64,000 bases of DNA from assembly GCF_014168815.1 (NCBI RefSeq), contig NZ_AP021972.1:806001-870000 (forward strand), given 5' to 3'. Positions 8,500-17,003 of the stretch are shown here, in pieces. A program made the position numbers and the translations under genes. The DNA comes from Klebsiella sp. WP3-W18-ESBL-02 (lineage in GTDB: Bacteria > Pseudomonadota > Gammaproteobacteria > Enterobacterales > Enterobacteriaceae). Position 1 is the first letter of the stretch. Every line of letters begins with the position of its first letter. The notes under the pieces are model-generated. The model did no database searches. It had not been told where the DNA came from and worked only from the letters and a program-made list of their open reading frames with translations.

Positions 8500-10126
8500 A
8501 GTCGGTATCTTCCAGTTGCTGTGCGGTACGCCGGGCAGGCCCTGCGGCGGGAATGAATAAAGAGAAAATCGTGCCGCTGGGCGCGTTATCAGACACTTCG
8601 ATCAGGCCGCCCGCCTGGGTGACATAGCTGTCGATAAGGTAGAGTCCGATACCGTGGTCGCCTCGGGTTTTGGTGGTAATGCCGCGCTCAAAAATATGTT
8701 CGCGGATCGCCGGCGTAATGCCAATTCCCCGATCTGCGACTTCGATAATCAGCTCCTGTTCGCTGAGCTTAATCAAGATCTCGACCGGCGCGTGCGGCAG
8801 CGGCGATCGCTGGGTCGCTTCGATGGCGTTATCAATCAGATTACCAATAATCGAGATCGTCTCCGACTCGCTCAGCGGCGGGAAGGGACGTCGCATCTCG
8901 CAGGCCGGGTCGAACTCCAGCACCACGCCTTTTTCACGGGCGCGCGCGGCTTTCCCCAGCAGCAGCCCGCATAACGTGGGGGAACTGAAGCGTGAGGAGA
9001 TGAAATCCAGTAGCTCCTGCGCGTGTTCCGACTGGGCCTGAATATAGCCAATTGCTTCGTCGTAGCGCCCCATATGCAGCAGACCGGAGAGGGTGGTCAT
9101 ACGGTTAAGCTGCTCATGGCGCATAATGCGCAGGTTATCGGCGTAGCGTTTTACCTGGCTTAGCTGAGCGCTAAGCGAATCGATCTCGTTACGATCGCGA
9201 AAGGTAATCACCCAGCCCTGAAGCGCATTTTCCAGCATGATTCGCACGCGGCTGGCGATGACCGTCAGGTCGTTAAAGTGACAGATTTCGTCGTGCGTAT
9301 CCTGCCTGAGCATGGCGCTGCGCTCGAAAAAGGGCACGAGGGCGATGACGTCGCCGATAGGCTTTCCGCGCAGCTGGCGCGCCGGCAGGCTCAGGCCAAG
9401 CAGCTTACGTGCCGCCTGGTTAATGACCTCAATGCGCAGGTTGTCGTCGATAGCGATAACGCCTTCATAGATAGACTCCATCATCGCTTTCTGCTGGCGC
9501 ACCAGCAGGCCAATCTCGCGCGGCTCAAGAGAGAAGATTTGTTTCTTGATGCTGCGGGTAAAGAACCAGGAGAAAACAAACAGCGCCATCAGCAGAAGCA
9601 CTGCGGCGATCAGGATATTGACCACTTTGTTGACGGTAATGCTGTCGAGGTAGCTGGTAAGGTAGCCCACGGAAACAATACCGATAACCTTGCCGTGGTC
9701 GTCGAAAATAGGCGCCTTGCTGCGCAGGGAAATGCCTAAACCGCCCTGCCGAATGGTGGTGGTGCTTTTGCCCTGGAGCACTTCTTCATTATCGCCGCCG
9801 ACCAGCGTTTTACCTATCCTGTCGGCAAATACCGAGTGGAACAGATGCAGGCCTTTATTATCACCAATGACAATAAAACTAGCGTCACTACGGGCGGCTA
9901 TTTTTTGCATAAAGTCACGGATGGCTGGAACGTTTTTCTCGGCAACCTGTTTACGCAAACTGGGAATCACAGCTATTTCTTCTGCCTGTATTTTTGCCCG
10001 CCCGCTCATTTCCTGATATAGCTGCTGGCCGACGTCAATATAATAATAGCTACCCAGTAGCGCAAACAGCACCGAGAAAAAGGCAACCAGGGAAATAAAC
10101 AGTTTTATCTGGAACGATACTTTCAT
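8489..10126 (-). CDS. Sensor histidine kinase of CitA/DcuS family
   Basis: The ATG at 10126 gives 545 residues, the usual length of CitA/DpiB. The order is: one membrane helix (about 8-30), a periplasmic PAS domain, a second membrane helix (about 165-190), a cytoplasmic PAS domain, a phospho-acceptor helix (RIMRHEQLNRM) and an ATPase domain with N box (NLIDNAIEAT) and G boxes (DRGIGI, GDHGIGLYL). In the ligand pocket the His of the CitA motif RLYH is kept (about H97), as are the Arg and Lys of LRSK (about R135, K137). The first Arg of the CitA motif is replaced by His (GLHLFH, about residue 94). An upstream in-frame start (10219) would add 31 unlikely residues. It may sense citrate or another carboxylate. 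Confidence 0.88.
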   Translation of the reverse strand: MKVSFQIKLFISLVAFFSVLFALLGSYYYIDVGQQLYQEMSGRAKIQAEEIAVIPSLRKQVAEKNVPAIRDFMQKIAARSDASFIVIGDNKGLHLFHSVFADRIGKTLVGGDNEEVLQGKSTTTIRQGGLGISLRSKAPIFDDHGKVIGIVSVGYLTSYLDSITVNKVVNILIAAVLLLMALFVFSWFFTRSIKKQIFSLEPREIGLLVRQQKAMMESIYEGVIAIDDNLRIEVINQAARKLLGLSLPARQLRGKPIGDVIALVPFFERSAMLRQDTHDEICHFNDLTVIASRVRIMLENALQGWVITFRDRNEIDSLSAQLSQVKRYADNLRIMRHEQLNRMTTLSGLLHMGRYDEAIGYIQAQSEHAQELLDFISSRFSSPTLCGLLLGKAARAREKGVVLEFDPACEMRRPFPPLSESETISIIGNLIDNAIEATQRSPLPHAPVEILIKLSEQELIIEVADRGIGITPAIREHIFERGITTKTRGDHGIGLYLIDSYVTQAGGLIEVSDNAPSGTIFSLFIPAAGPARRTAQQLEDTDYAT

Positions 10127-10311
10127 CAGACTCACGCACGGCAGCGACGGAAGCCGACAATATATCATCTTTTTTATCGCCGCTGCCGGGCTTTGCCAGA
10201 AACTTGTGATCCCTTGCACAGCCTGGCGCAGAACGAGAGTTATCTGAAAAGTACTCTTTATTAAGGCTAAATTAATAAATCCGCCTGTGGCATTCAGCGC
10301 AGAATAGAAAC

Positions 10312-10402
10312 CATAAAAACCACGCCTTTAAATAAGGCGCTAATCACATTAAATAAAAGAAACCATTAAAACCATAGGCGCCATTAAAACTTCGGTTTTA
10401 AT
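10312..10402. promoter_or_regulatory. Divergent control region of the citrate cluster with repeated CATTAAA motifs
   Basis: CATTAAA occurs three times in direct orientation at 10347, 10364 and 10382 (steps of 17 and 18 bp), with a variant CATAAAA at 10312. The last copy is part of an 8-bp inverted repeat, ATTAAAAC-TTCG-GTTTTAAT (10383-10402). Another inverted repeat, CGCCTT/AAGGCG, lies at 10323-10339. The A/T-rich direct repeats between divergent kinase and carrier genes are good candidate operators for the adjacent response regulator; this is inference. Confidence 0.5.
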
Positions 10403-10474
10403 ATGCTATCACTCACATAAAGTAAGCCTTTTGGCCCTTAAGCTAGCCTCACAAAATAACCAAAGGGCTTCATT

Positions 10475-11836
10475 ATGAGCACTACTGATGATTCATTCTC
10501 TGTTACCCACGACCCGATAGAAATTCAGCGCCCGGCCCTCAAGGAGCGCTGGTGGCATATTATGGACACCTGGAAAGTCGGCATTATTCCGCTGCCCCTG
10601 TTCCTGTTGGCCGGGGCGCTTATCGCCATTGATTGCCTGGGCGGTAAGCTACCAAGCGATATCGTGGTGATGGTTGCGACGCTGGCATTTTTTGGTTTTG
10701 CCTGCGGTGAGTTCGGTAAGCGTCTGCCGATCGTCGGCAAGCTAGGGGCGGCGGCAATTTGTGCCACCTTTATCCCTTCCGCGCTGGTCTACTACGGGCT
10801 GCTGCCGGACGTGGTGGTGGAGTCGACGACGAAATTCTACAAATCGACCAATATTCTGTACCTCTATATCTGCTGCATCATCGTCGGCAGCATCATGAGC
10901 ATGAACCGTACGGTGCTGATTCAGGGCTTCCTGCGGATCTTCTTCCCCATGCTGTGTGGCGAAATCGTCGGCATGATCGTTGGGATGGGCGTCGGCATGG
11001 CGCTGGGCCTTGAGCCGTTCCAGATCTTCTTCTTTATCATTCTGCCGATCATGGCGGGCGGCGTCGGCGAGGGGGCGATCCCGTTGTCCATCGGCTATGC
11101 CACGCTGCTGCATATGGATCAGGGCGTAGCGCTGGGCCGCGTGCTGCCGATGGTGATGCTGGGCGGGCTGACGGCCATCATTATCTCCGGTTGCCTGAAC
11201 CAACTGGGCAAACGCTACCCGCACCTGACCGGTGAGGGCCAGCTGATGCCTAACCGCGCCAACGCCGATACCGCATCCGCACAGCCGGCGCTGTCGGGCA
11301 AAACTGACGTGACCACCATTGCTTCAGGCGCGCTGCTGGCGGTGCTGCTGTACATGCTCGGTATGTTAGGTCACAAGCTGATTGGCCTGCCGGCACCGGT
11401 TGGCATGCTGTTTATGGCGGTGCTGGTCAAGCTGTGCCACGGCGCCTCTCCACGCCTGCTCGAAGGCTCGCAGGTGGTTTATAAATTCTTCCAGACCTCA
11501 GTGACGTATCCGGTGCTGTTTGCCGTCGGCGTGGCTATCACCCCGTGGCAGGAGTTGGTTAACGCTTTCACCCTCAGCAATCTGCTGGTGATCGTCAGCA
11601 CCGTGTCTGCGCTGGTTGCGACCGGTTTCTTCGTCGGCAAAAAAATCGGCATGCACCCGATTGATGTCGCCATCGTCTCTTGCTGCCAGAGCGGCCAGGG
11701 CGGCACCGGCGACGTCGCGATTCTGACCGCCGGTAACCGCATGAGCCTGATGCCGTTCGCGCAGATTGCGACCCGTATCGGCGGTGCAATTAACGTCTCC
11801 GTGTCGCTGCTGGTGCTGGGCAACTTCCTCGTTTAA
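10475..11836 (+). CDS. 2-hydroxycarboxylate transporter (2HCT family, CitS/CitW-like)
   Basis: The 453-residue membrane protein has the two re-entrant-loop signatures of the 2HCT family in inverted halves, GGVGEGAIPLS (about residue 195) and CCQSGQGGTGDVAIL (about 410). It also has the conserved Arg near the C-terminus in MPFAQIATRIGG, which binds the substrate carboxylate. A hydrophilic linker joins the halves (about 260-285). It is the first gene of the operon with citrate lyase, so citrate is the likely substrate. K. pneumoniae CitW, a citrate/acetate exchanger, is a close type; exchange would fit, because the lyase releases acetate. Na+ symport like CitS, or malate transport, is possible. 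Confidence 0.85.
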   Translation: MSTTDDSFSVTHDPIEIQRPALKERWWHIMDTWKVGIIPLPLFLLAGALIAIDCLGGKLPSDIVVMVATLAFFGFACGEFGKRLPIVGKLGAAAICATFIPSALVYYGLLPDVVVESTTKFYKSTNILYLYICCIIVGSIMSMNRTVLIQGFLRIFFPMLCGEIVGMIVGMGVGMALGLEPFQIFFFIILPIMAGGVGEGAIPLSIGYATLLHMDQGVALGRVLPMVMLGGLTAIIISGCLNQLGKRYPHLTGEGQLMPNRANADTASAQPALSGKTDVTTIASGALLAVLLYMLGMLGHKLIGLPAPVGMLFMAVLVKLCHGASPRLLEGSQVVYKFFQTSVTYPVLFAVGVAITPWQELVNAFTLSNLLVIVSTVSALVATGFFVGKKIGMHPIDVAIVSCCQSGQGGTGDVAILTAGNRMSLMPFAQIATRIGGAINVSVSLLVLGNFLV

Positions 11837-11848
11837 TGGAATAGAACA

Positions 11849-12712
11849 ATGAAACTCGCAAGCTTTATCTATCAGGGCGTTCGCAGCTACGGCATCGTGA
11901 ATGCAGAAGGAATGATTGATCTGGGACGCCGTCTTGGCGACCGCTACGGCGACCTCAAGGCGCTGCTTGATGGCAACGGGTTGGCCGATGCGACCCGCTA
12001 TCTTCACGATGCCGTCGATGTGCCCATGGAGGCCGTGACCTTCTTACCGGTGATTGAGCATCCGGAAAAGATTCTCTGCGTGGGCATGAACTATGCCGAG
12101 AAACGCAAAGAATTTGACCAGCATAACCCGGCACCGACGCTGTTTGTCCGCTTCCCCGACTCGCAGACCGCGCACAACGCACCGGTGCTGAAGCCGCGCC
12201 ACTCTCGCGAATTTGACTATGAGGGCGAGCTGGCGGTGATCATTGGCAAGGGCGGCGAGAACATTTCGCGTGAGGATGCGCTGCGCCACGTGGCCGGCTA
12301 CAGCTGCTATATGGACGGCTCCGCTCGCGACTGGCAGCACACCTGGTTTACCGCCGGGAAAAACTGGCGACAGACCGGCGCTTTTGGGCCGTGGATGGCG
12401 ACCGCCGATGAGATCCCCGACCCGCATAGCCTGGCTATCCGTACCTGGTTGAACGGGCGGATGGTGCAGGAGGACAACACCAGCAGCATGATTCATAAAG
12501 TGGCCGAGCTGATTGAGTACATCAGTACCTTCACCCGCTTAAGCCCTGGCGACGTCATCATCACCGGCTCGCCGGGCGGCGTCGGCAAGAAACGTAACCC
12601 GCCGCTGTTTATGAAGGAGGGGGACCGTATCGAGGTGGAGATTGAACATATTGGCCATCTCAGCAACATCATCATGGAAGCGCCAGCGAATACGCTGACG
12701 GCGGCGCACTAA
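11849..12712 (+). CDS. Fumarylacetoacetate hydrolase (FAH) family protein, FAHD-like
   Basis: The 287-residue protein carries the FAH domain. The metal ligands are present: FDYEGELAVIIGK gives E125 and E127, and YMDGSARDWQ gives D157. The C-terminal stretch ITGSPGGVG then RNPPLFMKEGDRIEVEIE is very like FAHD2-type enzymes. In NYAEKRKEF the His of the FAHD1 His-Glu dyad (NYADHVREM) is replaced by Lys (K85), while the Glu (E88) is kept. FAHD1 is an oxaloacetate decarboxylase/acylpyruvase and FAHD2 homologues are oxaloacetate tautomerases. As citrate lyase makes oxaloacetate and no oadGAB genes are seen, a role in oxaloacetate handling is a reasonable inference. The gene starts 12 bp after the carrier stop. 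Confidence 0.8.
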   Translation: MKLASFIYQGVRSYGIVNAEGMIDLGRRLGDRYGDLKALLDGNGLADATRYLHDAVDVPMEAVTFLPVIEHPEKILCVGMNYAEKRKEFDQHNPAPTLFVRFPDSQTAHNAPVLKPRHSREFDYEGELAVIIGKGGENISREDALRHVAGYSCYMDGSARDWQHTWFTAGKNWRQTGAFGPWMATADEIPDPHSLAIRTWLNGRMVQEDNTSSMIHKVAELIEYISTFTRLSPGDVIITGSPGGVGKKRNPPLFMKEGDRIEVEIEHIGHLSNIIMEAPANTLTAAH

Positions 12713-12729
12713 GTAAGGCAGGCGGCACG

Positions 12730-13749
12730 ATGTACACGCAACCCACTCTCGATTTTCGGGTCAGCATGGTGGCAAAACACCCGGAACGTTTAAGCCCTAT
12801 CCGTGCGCTGCTGGTGGACAGCGGCCTCGGGCTGGATAGCGATATTACGCTGTTCGTTGAAGCCTGGGACGGCACAAAGCTGGTGGGCTGCGCAGGTCTG
12901 GCGGCAAACGTGATTAAGTGCGTGGCGGTCGATGAACAACAGCGCGGCGCGAATCTGAGCGCTCGGCTGCTGGCCGAGGTGGAGAACGTGGCGTTAGCGC
13001 AGGGTTATTTCCATCTTTTTCTTTGTACTCGTCCCTGCAACATTGCGCGCTTCGCCCGCAGCGGCTTCTGGCCGATTGCCCAGAGCGGCAACAATGCGGT
13101 GCTGATGGAAAATACGCCGCAGGGGATTGAACGCTACTGCCGTACGCTGAGCCTCCAGCGCCAACCGGCTACCCAGGTTGGGGCCATTGTGATGAATGCA
13201 AATCCCTTCACCCTGGGACACCGTTATCTGGTGGAACAGGCGGCGGCACAGTGCGGCTGGCTGCATCTTTTCGTGGTGCGTGAAGATGCGTCGTTCTTTC
13301 CGTTTCGCGCTCGTCTGGAGATGGTGCGTGCCGGCGTCGCGCATCTGGCGAACGTCACGGTGCACGAGGGATCGCAGTACATCATCTCGCGCGCCACCTT
13401 CCCGGCCTATTTCTTAAAGGAAACCGGCAAGGTGCAGCAGGCGTGGAGTGAAATCGACGTGCTGTTGTTCCGCAACTACATTGCGCCCGCGCTGGGGATC
13501 ACGCATCGCTTTATCGGTTCGGAGCCGTTCTGCGACGTGACCCGCCAGTACAACCAGACGCTGCATATGCTGCTTGGCGACAACATGACCGTGGTAGAGA
13601 TGCCGCGCATGAAAGCCACCGGGAGCGCGATTTCGGCTTCGGAAGTCCGCCGTTTATTAACATTGCAGCAGTTTTCTCGTATCCGGGACATTGTTCCGGC
13701 ATCCACTTTCGCGCATCTCGAAGCGCATTACAGCGCGGAAGTTGCATAA
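12730..13749 (+). CDS. citC: [Citrate (pro-3S)-lyase] ligase CitC
   Basis: CitC uses ATP to acetylate the thiol of the prosthetic group on the lyase acyl carrier protein, which switches citrate lyase on. The 339 residues comprise an N-terminal GNAT-like domain (about 10-130) and a C-terminal nucleotidyltransferase domain with the NANPFTLGHRYL motif and the SASEVRR signature. Length and motifs fit the family. It begins the citCDEFXG set, 17 bp after the FAH gene. Confidence 0.95.
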   Translation: MYTQPTLDFRVSMVAKHPERLSPIRALLVDSGLGLDSDITLFVEAWDGTKLVGCAGLAANVIKCVAVDEQQRGANLSARLLAEVENVALAQGYFHLFLCTRPCNIARFARSGFWPIAQSGNNAVLMENTPQGIERYCRTLSLQRQPATQVGAIVMNANPFTLGHRYLVEQAAAQCGWLHLFVVREDASFFPFRARLEMVRAGVAHLANVTVHEGSQYIISRATFPAYFLKETGKVQQAWSEIDVLLFRNYIAPALGITHRFIGSEPFCDVTRQYNQTLHMLLGDNMTVVEMPRMKATGSAISASEVRRLLTLQQFSRIRDIVPASTFAHLEAHYSAEVA

Positions 13750-13765
13750 CTATCAGGACATTATC

Positions 13766-14059
13766 ATGAAAATCATAAGGGAGGCGCTGGCCGGAACGCA
13801 GGAGTCCAGCGACCTGATGGTGAAAATCGCCCCCGCCGACGGCGAGCTGGAGATTGTCATCCACAGTGAGGTGATGAAGCAGTTTGGCGAACAGATTCGC
13901 CAGGTTGTTGAGCAGACACTGCGCGCGCTGGACGTGCAGCAGGGGCTGATTATCGTGGAAGATAAAGGGGCGCTGGACTGTGTGATTCGCGCCCGTTTGC
14001 AAAGCGCGATTCTGCGTGCCGCAGAAGAGCAGACGATCGTCTGGGGGGCGCTGCAATGA
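13766..14059 (+). CDS. citD: Citrate lyase acyl carrier protein (gamma subunit) CitD
   Basis: The small carrier protein (97 residues from ATG 13766, MKIIREALAGTQESSD) holds the phosphoribosyl-dephospho-CoA group on Ser14, which is present at the expected place. A longer reading frame from 13691 would overlap the end of citC without support. The stop codon overlaps the citE start (ATGA), so the two are coupled. Confidence 0.94.
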   Translation: MKIIREALAGTQESSDLMVKIAPADGELEIVIHSEVMKQFGEQIRQVVEQTLRALDVQQGLIIVEDKGALDCVIRARLQSAILRAAEEQTIVWGALQ

Positions 14060-14931
14060 GTCAACTTCGTCGCAGTATGCTGTTCCTGCCCGGGGCCAAC
14101 GCCGCCATGCTCTCCACCGCCTTTATTTACCGCCCGGACTCGATCATGTTCGATCTGGAGGACGCGGTCGCGCTGCGTGAGAAAGATACCGCCCGCCTGC
14201 TGGTCTTCCACGCGCTTCAGCATCCGATGTATCAGGATATTGAGACCGTCGTACGCATTAACCCGCTTAGCACGCCGTTCGGCTTGCTTGACCTGGAAGC
14301 CGCCGTGTATGCCGGTGTGGACGTGATTCGCCTGCCGAAAACCGACACGCCTGAAGATATCTTTGAGCTGGAAGGCCATCTTGAACGTATTGAGCGCGCC
14401 TGTGGGCGTGAGGTGGGCTCGACCCGCGTGATGGCGGCAATTGAATCAGCGGTTGGCGTGATTAACGCCGTGGCGATTGCGCGCAGCTCGCCGCGCCTGA
14501 TCGGCATCGCGCTGGCGGCATTCGACTATGTCATGGATATGCAGACCGAACGCGGCGATGGCACCGAGCTGTTTTATGCCCGCTGTGCGGTACTGCACGC
14601 GGCGCGTGCCGCCGGTATTGATGCCTTTGACGTCGTGTGGTCTGACGTCAACGATGAAGCCGGCTTCCTGCGTGAGGTGGAACTGATTCGCAAGATGGGC
14701 TTTAACGGTAAATCGCTGATTAACCCGCGTCAGATTGACCTGCTCCACAATGCCTATGCGCCAACGCAGCAGGAAGTGGATCACGCCAGACGGGTGATTG
14801 AAGCGGCAGAAGAGGGCGAACGCAACGGCCTGGGCGTGGTATCACTCAACGGCAAAATGGTCGATGCCCCGATTATTAACCACGCGCAAATGGTACTGGA
14901 ACGTGCAGCCGCCTCCGGCGTGCGTCGTTAA
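14056..14931 (+). CDS. citE: Citrate lyase beta subunit (citryl-ACP lyase) CitE
   Basis: CitE cleaves citryl-ACP into oxaloacetate and acetyl-ACP. The 291-residue HpcH/HpaI-type TIM barrel begins RRSMLFLPGANAAM and shows the Mg-binding and substrate residues in MFDLEDAV, VVRINP and AAIESAVGV. It overlaps citD by four bases and is followed by citF after 10 bp. Confidence 0.96.
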   Translation: MSQLRRSMLFLPGANAAMLSTAFIYRPDSIMFDLEDAVALREKDTARLLVFHALQHPMYQDIETVVRINPLSTPFGLLDLEAAVYAGVDVIRLPKTDTPEDIFELEGHLERIERACGREVGSTRVMAAIESAVGVINAVAIARSSPRLIGIALAAFDYVMDMQTERGDGTELFYARCAVLHAARAAGIDAFDVVWSDVNDEAGFLREVELIRKMGFNGKSLINPRQIDLLHNAYAPTQQEVDHARRVIEAAEEGERNGLGVVSLNGKMVDAPIINHAQMVLERAAASGVRR

Positions 14932-14941
14932 GGACTTGATA

Positions 14942-16459
14942 ATGAATCAGACAGAACTTCTCCACCTTCATTTCCCCCACCTGCGGGCGCTAAAACCCTT
15001 TGATTCGGCCCACAGCACAACGCCGTGGCTGAACTCTCCGCAGGAGAAACGCACCCGAAAACTGTGCGCCTCGATTGAAGACGCGGTGGCGCGCAGCGGC
15101 TTAAAAGATGGCATGACCATTTCGTTCCACCACGCATTCCGCGAAGGCGATCGGGTCATTAATCACGTGGTCGCGCTGCTGGCGAAGATGGGCTTCAAGA
15201 ACCTGACGCTGGCTTCAAGCTCGCTGATGACCTGCAACGATGCGCTGATCGAGCATATTGAAAGCGGCGTGATTACGCGTATTTATACCTCCGGTATGCG
15301 AGGTAAGCTGGCGGACGCTATCTCTCACGGTTTGATGGATGAACCGGTACAAATCCACTCCCACGGCGGGCGCGTGAAGCTGCTGCAGGACGGCGAGCTG
15401 AAAATCGACGTGGCGTTTCTCGGCGTGCCGTGCAGCGATGAGTTTGGTAATGCTAACGGCACCCACGGTAAGTCATGCTGCGGTTCGCTGGGGTACGCCA
15501 TGGTTGATGCGCAATTTGCTCGCCACGTGGTGCTGCTGACCGAAGCGCTGGTGCCGTTCCCGAATATGCCCGCCAGCATTGTGCAGGACCAGGTTGACTT
15601 CATTGTGCCGGTGGACAGTGTGGGTGACCCGGCGAAAATCAGCGTCGGGGCGGCGCGCGTGACCAGCAACCCGCGTGAACTGATGATTGCCCGCTATGCA
15701 GCGGATGTGATTGAACACTCAGGCTACTTTACGCCGGGCTTCTCGATGCAGACCGGTTCCGGCGCGGCCGCCACCGCCTGCACGCGCTTTATGGAAGAGA
15801 AGATGGAGCGCAGCGGCGTGAAGGCGCGCTTTGCGCTGGGCGGCATTACCGGCAGCCTGGTCGACCTGCATGAAAAAGGGCTGATTGAAAAGCTGCTCGA
15901 TACCCAGTGTTTTGACGGGCAGGCGGCGGCGTCGCTGGCGCGTAACCCCAATCACGTAGAGATTTCCACCAACGTCTACGCCAATCCGGGCAGTAAGGCT
16001 GCCTGCTGCGATCGGCTTGATGTGGTCATCCTCAGCGCGCTGGAGATTGACGTTGATTTTAACGTCAACGTGATTACCGGTTCCGACGGCGTGATGCGCG
16101 GCGCATCGGGCGGCCACTGCGACGTGGCGGCAGCGGCTAACCTGACTATCGTCGTGGCACCGCTTCTGCGCAGCCGTATTCCGACGGTCGTCAAGCGGGT
16201 GACAACCCGATTGACCCCGGGGGAAAGCATCGATGTGCTGGTGACCGACCACGGTATTGCGGTAAACCCGGCGCGTCCGGAAATTCGCGAACGGCTTATC
16301 GCCGCAGGGCTGAAAGTGGTTGAGATTGAGGCGCTATATGCGCGGGCTATCTCGCTGACCGGCCAGCCGAAACCGATTGAGTTCACAGATAAAATTGTCG
16401 GTGTGATTCGCTATCGCGACGGTAGCGTGATTGATACCGTGCGTCAGGTTAAGGAGTAG
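14942..16459 (+). CDS. citF: Citrate lyase alpha subunit (citrate:acetyl-ACP transferase) CitF
   Basis: CitF exchanges the acetyl group on the carrier protein for citrate. The ATG at 14942 gives 505 residues, the usual length. The upstream frame from 14798 lies inside citE and is not used. The protein is typical of the CitF family of CoA transferase-like enzymes, with glycine-rich stretches such as GSGAAATAC and GGITGSLVDLHEKG. Confidence 0.96.
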   Translation: MNQTELLHLHFPHLRALKPFDSAHSTTPWLNSPQEKRTRKLCASIEDAVARSGLKDGMTISFHHAFREGDRVINHVVALLAKMGFKNLTLASSSLMTCNDALIEHIESGVITRIYTSGMRGKLADAISHGLMDEPVQIHSHGGRVKLLQDGELKIDVAFLGVPCSDEFGNANGTHGKSCCGSLGYAMVDAQFARHVVLLTEALVPFPNMPASIVQDQVDFIVPVDSVGDPAKISVGAARVTSNPRELMIARYAADVIEHSGYFTPGFSMQTGSGAAATACTRFMEEKMERSGVKARFALGGITGSLVDLHEKGLIEKLLDTQCFDGQAAASLARNPNHVEISTNVYANPGSKAACCDRLDVVILSALEIDVDFNVNVITGSDGVMRGASGGHCDVAAAANLTIVVAPLLRSRIPTVVKRVTTRLTPGESIDVLVTDHGIAVNPARPEIRERLIAAGLKVVEIEALYARAISLTGQPKPIEFTDKIVGVIRYRDGSVIDTVRQVKE

Positions 16460-16460
16460 C

Positions 16461-17003
16461 ATGATGACGACGGCGACACCCGTTAGCCCGGGTGTCAGCC
16501 TCGAAGCGCTGTTGGCGGCAAAAGAGAGCCGCGCGGCGCGTCAGGCTGACTGGCTAACCCATTATGGACAACCGGTTATCTCGCTCACGCTGGTGACGCC
16601 GGGCGCGGTAAAAAATAATCTGCGCTATCGCAATACCATGGGGGTAGCGCTACAGATGTGCGATCAGATGCTGTGGCAAAACGGTTGGCAGGTTCTGGAC
16701 AGGCAGGTGCTGTGGCTGCCTACCGGCCCGGAAGCCCTCTGGTGCGTGGGGCATCAGGCGCCGGAGATCAAAGCCCACTGCGCGGCGCTGGAACAGTCCC
16801 ATCCGCTGGGAAGGCTCTGGGATCTGGACGTCATCTGTCCGCACGCCGGGCATATTGGCCGGCTGGCATTAGGCCGCCATATGCGCCGCTGTCTGATCTG
16901 CGATGAGCCAGCGCACGTCTGCTCTCGTTCGCGCCAGCATCCGCTTGAGCAGGTTATTGGCCGCGTGGAGGCGCTGATCGATGGCTGGTTTATTCGCGAT
17001 TAA
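16461..17003 (+). CDS. citX: Apo-citrate lyase phosphoribosyl-dephospho-CoA transferase CitX
   Basis: CitX transfers the prosthetic-group precursor to apo-CitD. About 180 residues; the family signature HPLGRLWDLDVI and a Cys-rich RRCLICDEPAHVCSRSR stretch are present. Two adjacent ATGs (16461 and 16464) follow the AAGGAG at 16451-16456; the second has the better spacing. The end overlaps citG by 23 bp. Confidence 0.93.
   Translation: MMTTATPVSPGVSLEALLAAKESRAARQADWLTHYGQPVISLTLVTPGAVKNNLRYRNTMGVALQMCDQMLWQNGWQVLDRQVLWLPTGPEALWCVGHQAPEIKAHCAALEQSHPLGRLWDLDVICPHAGHIGRLALGRHMRRCLICDEPAHVCSRSRQHPLEQVIGRVEALIDGWFIRD

Noticed and set aside
15719..16252. Minus-strand open frame of 177 codons inside citF
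   Set aside because: Antisense to citF, without ribosome-binding site or recognisable domain.
16981..17003. citX-citG overlap as a frameshift or fusion
   Set aside because: Both proteins are complete, with normal lengths and motifs; overlapping coupled genes are common in cit operons.
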